From Streptomyces sp. TSRI0107 (GTDB lineage: Bacteria; Actinomycetota; Actinomycetes; Streptomycetales; Streptomycetaceae): a stretch of DNA of 64,000 nt. The notes beneath the pieces were generated by a model, which ran no database searches, was not told where the DNA came from, and saw nothing but the letters and a program-made list of their open reading frames with translations. Shown one piece after another: positions 6,467-15,081 of this stretch (the first letter of the stretch is position 1; each line of letters starts with the position of its first letter). The position numbers and the translations under genes are program-made. The DNA is taken from positions 186,001-250,000 of the forward strand of contig NZ_LIVZ01000010.1 of the NCBI RefSeq assembly GCF_001905845.1. The letters run 5' to 3'.

Positions 6467-8782
6467 CTACGGCCAGTTCCCGCCGTTGCCGTTCCCGTTG
6501 TTCCCGCCGTTGTCGTTGCCCTCGAACCAGCCCTCGGGGATGGAGAAGGACGGTGACGGTTCGGCGCCGCCGGTCGTGCCACCGGTGGTGCCGCCGGTGG
6601 TGAGGCCGCCGAACAGGCCGCCGATGGCGCCGTCACCGTTGCCGTTGTCGTTGTCGCCCCGGCCACGGCCCCGGTCGTCCCGGTCGTCCTTGTCGTCCCG
6701 GTCGCGGTCCTCGGCGTCGGGGATGTCGACGAGGCTGAAGGACGGGGCCTCCTTGCCTGCGAGGGCGCCCGACATGGCGTCCCGCCAGATCGGGCCCGGG
6801 ACCTCACCGCCGTAGACCTTGCTGTGCCAGCGGCCGCCGATGTTGATGTTGACCATCTTGACCTGCTGGGTCGCGCTGCCGACCCAGACCGCGCCGGAGA
6901 GGTTGGGCGTGTAGCCGACGAACCAGGCGTTCCTGCGCTCGTCCGTCGTACCGGTCTTGCCGGCGCTCTCGCGGCTGGTGAGGCCCGCCTGCTGGCCCGT
7001 ACCGGAGTCGACCACGCCGCGCAGCAGCGTGTTGACCGTGTCGGCGGTCTTCTCGGACATGGCGCGCGAGCAGGTGGACTTGGGCACCTCGAGGGACTTC
7101 CGCTGGTCGCCGACCTTCTGCGTGATCGCCTCGATCGCGATCGGCGTGCAGTACATGCCGCGGGCGGCGAACGAGGCGTACGCGGTCGCCATGGTCAGCG
7201 GCGTGATGCCCCTGGAGCCGAGGGAGATCGCCGGCACCTCGGGCAGCTTCTCGCCGTTGCCCTGCACCACGTCCAGCGCGTCGGTCATCTTCATCACCGG
7301 GCACAGGCCGATGTCGGAGATCATCTGGACGAAGTAGGTGTTGACCGACTTCGCCATGGCCTCCTTCAGCCGGTACGGGCCGACCTCGGACTCGTCCTCG
7401 TTCTCGACGCGCTCGGACGTGGTGTTCACCCACGGCTTGCCGCTGCACGTCTGGACGGGGTCCGGGTACGGCATCTCGTACGGCGAGGCGTACTCCTGCG
7501 TCGGCGGGCGCCCTTCCTCCAGGGCGGCCGCGGCGACGAACGGCTTGAAGGTCGAACCGGTCGGGAAGCCGTAGTTCGAGCCGCCCATGGTGCTGCCGAC
7601 CGAGTAGTTGATCTCGGTCTCGTTGTCGCCGTAGCCGAACGGCTTGGACTGGCCCATGCCGAGGATCTTGCCGGTGCCGGGCTCGACCAGGGTGGCCGCC
7701 GCGGCGACCGAGTCGGACTTGTTGACGTGGTTCTTGAGCGAGTCCTGGACCGACTCCTGGGCCTGCGGGTCGAGGGTGGTGCGGATGGTCAGGCCGCCCT
7801 GGTTCCAGACCTTCGCCCGCTCCTCCTTGGTCTTGCCGAAGACCGGGTCGTTGAGGAAGACCTTCTCGACGTACTTGCAGAAGAAGCTGGCGCCCTTGAC
7901 CGCGGTGATGCAGCCGTTCTTCGGCCGGCTCACCTTCAGCTCCAGCGGCGTCTCCTTGGCACGGTCGGCGTCGGCCTGGGAGATGTCGCCGACCTCGGCC
8001 ATCCGCTGGAGGACGACGTTGCGGCGCTTGGTGGCCTCCTCCTCGTCGTTCACCGGGTCGTACCGGCTCGGCGACTGGACGATGCCGGCGAGGAGGGCGG
8101 CCTCCTGGAGGTTCAGCTTCTTGGCGGACTTGGAGAAGTACCGCTGGGAGGCGGCCTCGACGCCGTAGGCCTGCTGACCGAAGAACGTGATGTTCAGGTA
8201 GTTCTCGAGGATCTTCTTCTTGCCCAGCTCCTGCTCGACCTGGATCGCGTACTTCAGTTCCTTGATCTTGCGGCCGAGGGTCTGCTGGGTGGCCTGCGCG
8301 ACCTTCGTCGGGTCGTCGCCGGCCTCCTCCACGAAGACGTTCTTCACGTACTGCTGGGTGAGCGTGGAGGCGCCCTCGGCGACCTCGCCGGACTGCGCGT
8401 TCTTGTTGAGGGCGCGCAGGACGCCCTTCAGGTCGACCGCGCCGTGCTGGTAGAAGCGGGCGTCCTCGATCGCGACGATCGCCTTCTGCATGTACGGCGA
8501 GATGTCCTTGAGGTCGACCACCGTGCGGTCACGCGAGTAGACCGTGGCGATGGTGCCGCCCGCGGAGTCCAGGATCGTGGTCCGCTGGCTGAGCGGCGGC
8601 GTCTTCAGGTTGGCCGGGATCTCGTCGAATCCCTCGACCGACCCCTTCGCCGCGAGCCCCAGCGCGCCCACGGCGGGCAGCGCGATGCCGGCCATGACCG
8701 CTCCCGCGAGCACACTGACACCGAGGAACTTGGCGGCCTGCTGCGTTGGCGACAGACCCCCGCCCGAGCGCTTGTTTGCCAT
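6467..8782 (-). CDS. Bifunctional penicillin-binding protein (PonA2-like)
   Basis: A 771-residue class A penicillin-binding protein making peptidoglycan outside the membrane. One membrane helix (about 18-45) is followed by the GT51 glycosyltransferase domain, with catalytic E106 in IEDARFY and EGASTLTQQ at 136-144. The transpeptidase domain has S410-TFK (nucleophile S410), S479-VN and K609-TGT. The last ~90 residues are low-complexity: Asp/Arg-rich, then Gly/Asn/Thr-rich, without the PASTA domain that PonA2 of mycobacteria carries. It is divergent from wblA, the same pairing as ponA2-whiB4 in mycobacteria. Start ATG 8782. Confidence 0.95.
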   Translation of the reverse strand: MANKRSGGGLSPTQQAAKFLGVSVLAGAVMAGIALPAVGALGLAAKGSVEGFDEIPANLKTPPLSQRTTILDSAGGTIATVYSRDRTVVDLKDISPYMQKAIVAIEDARFYQHGAVDLKGVLRALNKNAQSGEVAEGASTLTQQYVKNVFVEEAGDDPTKVAQATQQTLGRKIKELKYAIQVEQELGKKKILENYLNITFFGQQAYGVEAASQRYFSKSAKKLNLQEAALLAGIVQSPSRYDPVNDEEEATKRRNVVLQRMAEVGDISQADADRAKETPLELKVSRPKNGCITAVKGASFFCKYVEKVFLNDPVFGKTKEERAKVWNQGGLTIRTTLDPQAQESVQDSLKNHVNKSDSVAAAATLVEPGTGKILGMGQSKPFGYGDNETEINYSVGSTMGGSNYGFPTGSTFKPFVAAAALEEGRPPTQEYASPYEMPYPDPVQTCSGKPWVNTTSERVENEDESEVGPYRLKEAMAKSVNTYFVQMISDIGLCPVMKMTDALDVVQGNGEKLPEVPAISLGSRGITPLTMATAYASFAARGMYCTPIAIEAITQKVGDQRKSLEVPKSTCSRAMSEKTADTVNTLLRGVVDSGTGQQAGLTSRESAGKTGTTDERRNAWFVGYTPNLSGAVWVGSATQQVKMVNINIGGRWHSKVYGGEVPGPIWRDAMSGALAGKEAPSFSLVDIPDAEDRDRDDKDDRDDRGRGRGDNDNGNGDGAIGGLFGGLTTGGTTGGTTGGAEPSPSFSIPEGWFEGNDNGGNNGNGNGGNWP

Positions 8783-9211
8783 GAGGGCAGCCTACGTTCT
8801 CATTCGCCGGACACGCGTATATGCCTTGGCCTAAGCTGCTCTCAACTGTCACAGCAGTGGGGCCACGTATCAATACGTCCGGCGACCGCGAATCGTTCCG
8901 GATCTGTGGAGCGAGTTCTCGGAGGTATGTCCGAGGGCGTGTTGAGTTCGTGTCCGAATCCGCCTTGTGTGTCACCTGGCGTCCGTTGTGACGCAACTGA
9001 ACCATCCCGGAATGCCGGGATTGCCGTGCATGTCGCAGGCTCACTCCCCCGGGTGATCTGCCGCTTACGCATAGTCCGTTCGGGCCATTCAAGATTGGGC
9101 CCGAAGGGGGTGTTGCGCTGTGCCCACCTTCCGTAACGTCCTCAACTGGCGGCGGTGAATATGCCGCTGCCGCCGTGGGGGAGCCTCGATTCGGGAGAGG
9201 ACGGCGCCGGT
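8783..9211. promoter_or_regulatory. 429-bp divergent control region of the PBP gene and wblA
   Basis: No gene fits here. The region is less GC-rich than its neighbours and must carry both promoters and a long wblA leader. Visible inverted repeats are ACGTAT-CA-ATACGT (8865-8878) and GTCAC-N12-GTGAC (8971-8992). Neither matches a site I can name with confidence. Confidence 0.5.
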
Positions 9212-9550
9212 ATGGGCTGGGTAACCGACTGGAGTGCGCAGGCGGCCTGCCGCACTACCGATCCGGATGAACTGTTCGTTCAAGGAGCAGCGCAGAACAG
9301 GGCCAAGGCGGTGTGCACCGGATGCCCGGTGCGGACCGAGTGCCTTGCCGACGCGCTCGACAACCGCGTCGAGTTCGGCGTGTGGGGAGGCATGACGGAG
9401 CGGGAGCGCCGCGCACTGCTGCGCAGGCGGCCCACCGTGACCTCCTGGCGCCGGCTGCTGGAGACGGCTCGTACGGAGTACGAGCGGGGCGCCGGGCTGG
9501 TGCCTCTCGACGACGACCAGGTGTACGAGAACTACGCGGCGGTGAGCTGA
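9212..9550 (+). CDS. wblA: WhiB-family iron-sulfur regulator WblA
   Basis: A 112-residue WhiB-like protein. It has the four cluster cysteines in the pattern C...C-x2-C-x5-C (CxTTDPDE near the N-terminus, then CTGCPVRTEC) and the G[VI]WGG turn (EFGVWGGMTERERR) followed by a basic C-terminus. The sequence matches what I know of S. coelicolor WblA, a global developmental regulator that represses antibiotic production and is the counterpart of mycobacterial WhiB4. ATG 9212 gives the expected length and has GGAGAGG upstream; the in-frame ATG at 9155 would add 19 unconserved residues. Neighbours (PBP and ArsA-type ATPases) agree with wblA. Confidence 0.93.
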   Translation: MGWVTDWSAQAACRTTDPDELFVQGAAQNRAKAVCTGCPVRTECLADALDNRVEFGVWGGMTERERRALLRRRPTVTSWRRLLETARTEYERGAGLVPLDDDQVYENYAAVS

Positions 9551-9566
9551 GCCCCGCGGGGCTCAG
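9547..9566 (+). terminator. Palindromic terminator overlapping the wblA stop codon
   Basis: A 20-bp perfect palindrome (9547-9556 with 9557-9566) that includes the wblA TGA; it can fold as an 8-bp stem with a 4-nt loop. Confidence 0.7.
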
Positions 9567-9738
9567 GCCGGCGGGGGCCGGGAAGCCACCGTCGGCCGTT
9601 GGAGGCTCGGGCCGCGTCGCGACTCGGCCGCGTTGAGGACTCGGACCCCGAGGGTCCGGGTGCTGTGGCTCGGAGCACGGATTCGGCGCGTCGCAGTTCA
9701 GGGCAGTAACCGCGCACGCGCCGTCAGGGCGAACGCTC

Positions 9739-11148
9739 TCATTCGCCTCCCGGCTCGTCTTCCGTCGGCTCCGGCCGGTACGCGGCCAGCCGGTCTCCGA
9801 TGTCCCGCAGTCCCGCGAGGTCGTGCACGTCGCCGGGCAGCGCGGCCACTTCGGTCACCGCCACCTCGGGGTGGAGCGCGATGAAGCGGTCACGGGTGCG
9901 CCGCTCACGGGCGATCAGCTGCATGCGCTCGGCGTGCAGCCTCAGCAGGCTCGCGGTGATGCGGTCGACGGACCGCTCCTCGTCGGCGCGCTCGTCAGCC
10001 GTGCGCTCCGCTGCCGAGTGTTCCTCGTCGGTGTCTTCCAGGCCCGGTGCGGCGGGGGAGCCGTCGGCGTCCGGTACGGCGGCCTCGGCCGGGTCGGCGG
10101 GGGAGCCTTCGTCGGAAACCGAACTGCCGCGTGTGTCGGGGGAGTTACGAAGTCCAGCTTTCCCGCCCCCCTGATCCACAATGCGGGTCTCCTCAAGATT
10201 TTCCGCGGCGGCGAGCGCCCGCTCGGCCGACAGCCCGTCGGCGCCGCTGCCGTGGACCCGGTTGAGCACCAGCCCGGCGAGCGGCATGTCCTCCGCGGCC
10301 AGCCGCCGCACGAAGTACGCGGCCTCGCGCAGCGCGTCCCGCTCCGGGGCCGCGACCACCAGGAACGCCGTACCGGGCGCCTGGAGCAGCTTGTAGGTGG
10401 CGTCCGCGCGGGTGCGGAACCCGCCGAAGGTCGTGTCCATCGCGGCCACGAACGTCTGGACGTCCTTCAGCAGCTGACCGCCGAGCAGCTTGCCGAGGGT
10501 GCCGGTCATCATCGACATCCCGACGTTCAGGAACTTCATCCCCGCGCGGCCGCCCAGCTTGGCCGGCGCGGTCAGGAGCCGGATCAGCCGCCCGTCCAGG
10601 AACGAGCCGAGCCGCTTCGGCGCGTCGAGGAAGTCCAGCGCGGAGCGCGAGGGCGGCGTGTCGACGACGATGAGGTCCCACTCGTCCTTCGACCGCAGCT
10701 GCCCCAGCTTCTCCATCGCCATGTACTCCTGCGTGCCGGCGAAGCCGGCGGAGAGCGACTGGTAGAAGGGGTTGCCCAGGATCGCGGCCGCCCGGTCGGG
10801 GTCCGCGTGCGCCTCGACGATCTCGTCGAAGGTGCGCTTCATGTCGAGCATCATCGCGTGCAGCTCGCCGTCGCCCTCGACGCCCTTCACCCGGCGCGGG
10901 GTGTTGTCGAGGGAGTCGATGCCCATCGACTGGGCGAGCCGGCGCGCCGGGTCGATGGTGAGCACGACGACCTTGCGGCCGCGTTCGGCCGCGCGCAGGC
11001 CCAGCGCCGCCGCCGTGGTGGTCTTGCCGACGCCGCCCGAGCCGCAGCACACCACGATCCGGGTCCGCGGGTCGTCGAGCAGCGGGTCGATGTCGAGCAC
11101 GCGCGCGGGGGCGAGGTGATGGTGGGTCGGGGTGGGGTCCGGACTCAT
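9739..11148 (-). CDS. ArsA/Get3-like ATPase (second of a pair)
   Basis: A 469-residue P-loop ATPase of the ArsA/Get3 (MinD-like) family. The signature Walker A is GSGGVGKTTTAAALG at about residues 33-47. DPARRLAQSMG (A-loop/switch I-like) and VVDTPPSRSALDFLD (switch II) follow. From about residue 330 it departs from the family: roughly 80 residues of Ser/Pro/Asp/Glu-rich low complexity, then a helical charged end. ATG 11148 overlaps the stop of the partner gene by 4 nt, so the two are coupled. Mycobacteria carry the same pair beside whiB4 (Rv3679/Rv3680), described as anion-transporter-like ATPases. The true cargo in Streptomyces is unknown. Confidence 0.88.
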   Translation of the reverse strand: MSPDPTPTHHHLAPARVLDIDPLLDDPRTRIVVCCGSGGVGKTTTAAALGLRAAERGRKVVVLTIDPARRLAQSMGIDSLDNTPRRVKGVEGDGELHAMMLDMKRTFDEIVEAHADPDRAAAILGNPFYQSLSAGFAGTQEYMAMEKLGQLRSKDEWDLIVVDTPPSRSALDFLDAPKRLGSFLDGRLIRLLTAPAKLGGRAGMKFLNVGMSMMTGTLGKLLGGQLLKDVQTFVAAMDTTFGGFRTRADATYKLLQAPGTAFLVVAAPERDALREAAYFVRRLAAEDMPLAGLVLNRVHGSGADGLSAERALAAAENLEETRIVDQGGGKAGLRNSPDTRGSSVSDEGSPADPAEAAVPDADGSPAAPGLEDTDEEHSAAERTADERADEERSVDRITASLLRLHAERMQLIARERRTRDRFIALHPEVAVTEVAALPGDVHDLAGLRDIGDRLAAYRPEPTEDEPGGE

Positions 11149-12122
11149 GTCATCCCCTGCTTCCGCAGCTCGGTGGCGAGTTCGTACAGGCCCGCCAGGT
11201 CCATGCCCTCGGCGAGCAGCGGCAGCTCGTGCAGCGGCAGGTCCAGTTCGCCGAGGACGGCGCGCTGCTCGTGCTCCAGCTGGTACCGCGCGGCGTACTC
11301 GTCGGCCTGCCCCAGCAGCGGGTCCACCAGCCGCTCGGCGTGCTGGCCGCGGCGCGCGCCGCCCAGCCCGGCCGCCGACAGGGAACGGGCGAGTTCGGCG
11401 TGCGGAAGGGTCCGTACGAGGTCCAGGTCGGCCGCGTCGAGCAGCTCGGGGCGGACCATGTTGACGACGACCCGGCCGACCGGCAGCCGGGCGGCGCGCA
11501 GTTCGGCGATGCCGTCGGCGGTCTCCTGGACCGGCATCTCCTCCAGCAGCGTCACCAGGTGCACCGCCGTCTCCGGGGACTTCAGGACCCGCATCACGGC
11601 CTGCGCCTGATTGTGTATCGGGCCGATCTTGGCGAGCCCGGCCACCTCGTCGTTGACGTTGAGGAATCGGGTGATGCGCCCGGTGGGCGGCGCGTCCATG
11701 ACGACGTAGTCGTAGACGAACCGTCCGGTCCTGTCCTTGCGCCGGACCGCCTCGCAGGCCTTGCCGGTGAGGAGGACGTCCCTCAGGCCGGGCGCGATGG
11801 TGGTGGCGAAGTCGATGGCGCCGAGTTTCTTCAGGGCCCGTCCGGCGCTCCCCAGCTTGTAGAACATCTGGAGGTAGTCCAGAAGGGCCAGTTCGGGATC
11901 GATGGCGAGGGCGAACACCTCCCCGCCCCCGGGAGCGACGGCGATCTTCCGCTCCTCGTAGGGCAGCGCCTCCGTCTCGAATAGCTGTGCGATGCCTTGC
12001 CGGCCTTCGACCTCGACGAGGAGCGTCCGCTTCCCCTCCGTGGCGAGGGCCAGCGCGAGGGCGGCGGCGACCGTCGTCTTTCCGGTCCCGCCCTTGCCGC
12101 TGACGACCTGGAGCCTGCTCAC
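11145..12122 (-). CDS. ArsA/Get3-like ATPase (first of a pair)
   Basis: A 325-residue P-loop ATPase paired with the downstream homologue. It has Walker A VSGKGGTGKTTVAAALA at residues 6-22 with the deviant ArsA/MinD Lys, and switch II VVMDAPPTGRITRFL near residue 155. It lacks an obvious membrane-insertion or arsenite motif. GTG 12122 is chosen because it places the P-loop at the very N-terminus as in relatives; an open extension to ATG 12218 would add Arg/Pro-rich residues unlike the family. The ribosome site is weak, so the start is moderately certain. First gene of the two-gene minus operon ending near wblA. Confidence 0.82.
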   Translation of the reverse strand: MSRLQVVSGKGGTGKTTVAAALALALATEGKRTLLVEVEGRQGIAQLFETEALPYEERKIAVAPGGGEVFALAIDPELALLDYLQMFYKLGSAGRALKKLGAIDFATTIAPGLRDVLLTGKACEAVRRKDRTGRFVYDYVVMDAPPTGRITRFLNVNDEVAGLAKIGPIHNQAQAVMRVLKSPETAVHLVTLLEEMPVQETADGIAELRAARLPVGRVVVNMVRPELLDAADLDLVRTLPHAELARSLSAAGLGGARRGQHAERLVDPLLGQADEYAARYQLEHEQRAVLGELDLPLHELPLLAEGMDLAGLYELATELRKQGMT

Positions 12123-12165
12123 GCCTTCGAGCGTAACCAGTCCGCGCCCGACGCAATCCGGAGGC

Positions 12166-12174
12166 TGTGGACAA
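12166..12174 (-). promoter_or_regulatory. Single DnaA-box-like nonamer
   Basis: TGTGGACAA on plus is the complement of TTGTCCACA, the preferred Streptomyces DnaA box. It lies between the divergent ATPase operon and the DUF4177 gene. A single copy may be chance. Confidence 0.35.
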
Positions 12175-12273
12175 CTGTCGTCCCTGGCCGCCCGCGGCCG
12201 TCCGCGGGAGCCCGTCACCGCCGTCGCCGGGCCGTCCGCCGGAGCCCGCCGCGACAGCGGCTACAGTCGCCCC

Positions 12274-12435
12274 ATGACCAAGTGGGAATACGCAACCGTG
12301 CCGCTGCTCGTCCATGCCACGAAGCAGATTCTGGACACCTGGGGCGAGGACGGCTGGGAGCTCGTCCAGGTCGTGCCCGGCCCGAACAACCCCGAGCAGC
12401 TGGTGGCCTACCTGAAGCGGGAGAAGCAGGCGTGA
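12274..12435 (+). CDS. Small DUF4177-like protein
   Basis: A 53-residue soluble protein starting MTKWEYATVPLL, with GEDGWELVQVVPG in the middle: the beta-strand/helix pattern of DUF4177, whose function is unknown. GTGA overlap with the RidA gene indicates co-expression. The counterpart in mycobacteria (Rv3678A region) also sits before a RidA gene. No ribosome site stands out. Confidence 0.8.
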   Translation: MTKWEYATVPLLVHATKQILDTWGEDGWELVQVVPGPNNPEQLVAYLKREKQA

Positions 12436-12899
12436 GCGCGGTCGAGGCGAAGCTCGCCGAGCTGGGCCTGACGCTGCCGGCGGTCGTCCCGCCGCTGGCC
12501 GCCTACCAGCCGGCCGTGCGGTCCGGCGTGTACGTCTACACCGCCGGCCAGCTGCCGATGGTGGACGGCAAGCTGCCCGTCACCGGCAAGGTCGGCGCGG
12601 AGGTCACGGCCGAGGAGGCCAAGGCCCTCGCCCGGACCTGCGCGCTGAACGCGCTCGCCGCCGTCAAGTCCGTCGTCGGTGACCTGGACCGCGTCGCGCG
12701 GGTCGTCAAGGTCGTCGGCTTCGTGGCCTCGGCCGCGGACTTCACCGGCCAGCCGGGCGTCCTCAACGGCGCCAGCGAGCTGCTGGGCGAGGTGCTGGGC
12801 GACAAGGGCGTCCACGCGCGGAGCGCGGTCGGCGTCGCGGTGCTGCCGCTGGACGCGCCGGTGGAGGTCGAGATCCAGGTGGAGCTGACGGAGGCGTAG
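12432..12899 (+). CDS. RidA family (YjgF/YER057c) protein
   Basis: A 155-residue member of the RidA/YjgF superfamily, the longer subgroup with LPAVVPPLAAYQPAVRSG at the N-terminus and VYTAGQLPMVDG as the signature strand. RidA proper hydrolyses reactive enamines/imines from PLP enzymes; this subgroup lacks the Arg of active RidA at the usual 105-type position as far as can be judged, so the reaction is uncertain. The GTG start at 12432 overlaps the previous stop by 4 nt. Confidence 0.88.
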   Translation: MSAVEAKLAELGLTLPAVVPPLAAYQPAVRSGVYVYTAGQLPMVDGKLPVTGKVGAEVTAEEAKALARTCALNALAAVKSVVGDLDRVARVVKVVGFVASAADFTGQPGVLNGASELLGEVLGDKGVHARSAVGVAVLPLDAPVEVEIQVELTEA

Positions 12900-12978
12900 G
12901 CCCGTCGCCTCGCCCTTCCACCGCGGCGGTGATCGTTTGCCTCTCGAACATGCGCGCGTTCCGGGATAGCCTCCGGCC

Positions 12979-13848
12979 ATGGCGAACGGTCAGTGGTACC
13001 CCCCTGAGTGGCCGGAGCTCATCCGCGCGCTGGCGGACGGCACCCTCACCCCGGTGCCCCCCAAGCGCGCGGCCACGGTGATGCTCCTGAAGGACACCGA
13101 CAGCGGCACCGCCGTCCACATGCTGCGCAGACGCGCCTCCATGGCCTTCGCCGGAGGCGCGTACGCCTATCCGGGCGGCGGCGTCGACCCACGGGACGAC
13201 GACCGGCACGTCCGCTGGGCGGGCCCCACGCGCGCGTGGTGGGCGGACCGGCTCGGCGTCGACGAGACCGCCGCCCAGGCGATCGTCTGCGCCGCCGTCC
13301 GGGAGACCTACGAGGAGGCGGGCGTCCTCCTGGCCGGACCCGCACCCGACACCGTCGTCGGCGACACCACCGGCGACGACTGGGAGGCGGACCGCGCGGC
13401 GCTCGTCGCCCGCGAGCTGTCGTTCGCCGAGTTCCTGGACCGCCGCGGCCTGGTGCTGCGCTCCGATCTGCTCGGCGCCTGGACCCGCTGGATCACCCCC
13501 GAGTTCGAGCCCCGCCGCTACGACACGTGGTTCTTCGTCGCCGCGCTCCCCGAGGGCCAGCGCACCCGCAACGCCTCCTCCGAGGCGGACCGCACGGTGT
13601 GGATCCGGCCCGCGGACGCCGCGGCGGCGTACGACAAGGGCGAACTGCTGATGATGCCGCCCACCATCGCCACCCTGCGGCAGCTGACGCCCTACGGCAC
13701 GGCCGCCGAGACGCTGGCCGCCGCACCGGACCGGGACCTCGCTCCCGTCCTCGCACAGGCCCGTCTGGAGGGCGGGGAGATCGTGCTCTCCTGGCCGGGC
13801 CACGACGAGTTCACCAAGCACATCCCGACCGGGGGAGCCCCCGCATGA
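12979..13848 (+). CDS. NUDIX hydrolase with an expanded Nudix box
   Basis: A 289-residue NUDIX protein. The Nudix box begins at YPGGGVDPRDD and ends at AAVRETYEEAGVLL, with about 30 extra residues between the GGG and the REx2EExG helix. This is the architecture of NUDT19/RppA-like (acyl-CoA diphosphatase) members. Metal ligands are the two Glu of ETYEEAG. Start ATG 12979; the stop overlaps the ATG of the MBL gene by 4 nt. Substrate cannot be read from sequence; CoA derivatives are possible. Confidence 0.9.
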   Translation: MANGQWYPPEWPELIRALADGTLTPVPPKRAATVMLLKDTDSGTAVHMLRRRASMAFAGGAYAYPGGGVDPRDDDRHVRWAGPTRAWWADRLGVDETAAQAIVCAAVRETYEEAGVLLAGPAPDTVVGDTTGDDWEADRAALVARELSFAEFLDRRGLVLRSDLLGAWTRWITPEFEPRRYDTWFFVAALPEGQRTRNASSEADRTVWIRPADAAAAYDKGELLMMPPTIATLRQLTPYGTAAETLAAAPDRDLAPVLAQARLEGGEIVLSWPGHDEFTKHIPTGGAPA

Positions 13849-14675
13849 CCGACGCAAGCGCCCTTCCCGGCCAGCCGCGCGGCGGGGTCCTCTCCGGACC
13901 CGCCACCGCGCGGGCCGTCAACGTCCTCGCCCCCAACCCGTCCGCGATGACCCTGGACGGCACCAATACCTGGATCCTGTCGGAACCCGGCTCCGACCTG
14001 GCCGTCGTGGTCGACCCCGGACCGCTGGACGAGGGCCACCTGAAGCACGTCGTGGAAACCGCCGAGCAGGACGGCAAGCGCGTCGCCCTGACCCTGCTGA
14101 CACACGGCCACCCCGACCACGCGGAGGGCGCTGCCCGCTTCGCCGAACTCACCGGCACGCGCGTACGGGCCCTCGACCCGGCGCTGCGCCTCGGCGACGA
14201 GGGCCTGGCCGCCGGCGACGTGATCCGCGTGGGCGGCCTGGAGCTGCGCGTCGTCCCGACCCCCGGCCACACCGCGGACTCCCTCTGCTTCCACATCCCG
14301 GCCGACCAGGCGGTCCTGACGGGCGACACGATCCTCGGCCGCGGTACGACGGTCGTGGCGCACCCCGACGGCCGCCTCGGCGACTATCTGGACTCCCTGC
14401 GCCGCCTGAGGTCCCTCACGGTCGACGACGGCGTCCACACCGTCCTGCCGGGCCACGGGCCGGTCCTGGACGACGCCCAGGGCGCCGTGGAGTTCTACCT
14501 CGCCCACCGCGCCCACCGCCTCGCCCAGGTCGAGACGGCCGTCGAGGACGGCTACCGTACGGCCGCCCAGGTCGTCGGCCACGTCTACGCCGACGTGGAC
14601 CGCTCCCTGTGGCCGGCGGCGGAACTGTCGGTCCGGGCGCAGCTGGAGTACCTGGAGGAACACGGGCTCATCTAG
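13845..14675 (+). CDS. MBL-fold metallo-hydrolase (LACTB2/glyoxalase II-like)
   Basis: A 276-residue metallo-beta-lactamase-fold hydrolase with the zinc motif LTHGHPDHAEG near residue 87, TPGHTADSL with the next ligand His, LTGDTILGRG with the bridging Asp, and LPGHGP with the last His. The C-terminal helical domain (HRAHRLAQVETAVEDG to YLEEHGLI) is typical of LACTB2-type proteins, which can be nucleases or thioesterases. Start ATG 13845 overlaps the NUDIX stop. The same gene precedes crp in mycobacteria (Rv3677c). Confidence 0.92.
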   Translation: MTDASALPGQPRGGVLSGPATARAVNVLAPNPSAMTLDGTNTWILSEPGSDLAVVVDPGPLDEGHLKHVVETAEQDGKRVALTLLTHGHPDHAEGAARFAELTGTRVRALDPALRLGDEGLAAGDVIRVGGLELRVVPTPGHTADSLCFHIPADQAVLTGDTILGRGTTVVAHPDGRLGDYLDSLRRLRSLTVDDGVHTVLPGHGPVLDDAQGAVEFYLAHRAHRLAQVETAVEDGYRTAAQVVGHVYADVDRSLWPAAELSVRAQLEYLEEHGLI

Positions 14676-14710
14676 GGCCCGGGCGCGCACAAGTCGTCGA
14701 GGGCGGGCTT

Positions 14711-15007
14711 CTAGGGCCTCGGCGCTTCGACGCCGTGCACGCACGCGTACTCCCCGGCGAGCGGCGAACACCTCCGCCATCTCCAGCCTGCCCGGCTGTG
14801 GAGCAGGATGCCGACGCCGTCGATCTCGGCGAACTCGGCGTCGAGCTCCGCGCCGAGCCGGTCGGCGGCGGCGCGGTCGGCCTCCCCGGCCTCCCAGCCC
14901 TCCGCGCGGAGGGCGACCAGCAGGGCGGGCTGGACGCGCTCCAGCGAGCCGTCACGCGTCAGCCGGCCCTGGGAGCCGACGCCCTTCGGCGGAACGGCTT
15001 CGGACAC
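14711..15007 (-). CDS. Possible hypothetical protein or gene remnant
   Basis: A weak candidate of 98 residues from GTG 15007. The middle part (LLVALRAEGWEAGEADRA to IDGVGILLH) has codon use and composition like a real Streptomyces protein, but after that point the sequence turns basic and Trp/Arg-rich. There is no clear ribosome site, and the start lies only 15 bp from the crp terminator. It could be a frameshifted remnant. No family recognised. The rest of the 14676-15021 gap holds nothing else I can support. Confidence 0.3.
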   Translation of the reverse strand: MSEAVPPKGVGSQGRLTRDGSLERVQPALLVALRAEGWEAGEADRAAADRLGAELDAEFAEIDGVGILLHSRAGWRWRRCSPLAGEYACVHGVEAPRP

Positions 15008-15021
15008 CCGCCCACCATGCG

Positions 15022-15061
15022 CCGACGGGGCCCCGCCCCCCAAGAGGCGGGACCCCGTCGG
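15022..15061 (-). terminator. Terminator of crp
   Basis: A 16-bp inverted repeat with one mismatch (15022-15037 with 15046-15061) and 8-nt loop, 20 bp past the crp stop codon. Confidence 0.8.
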
Positions 15062-15081
15062 CGGTGGTCCGGTGACCGGCG

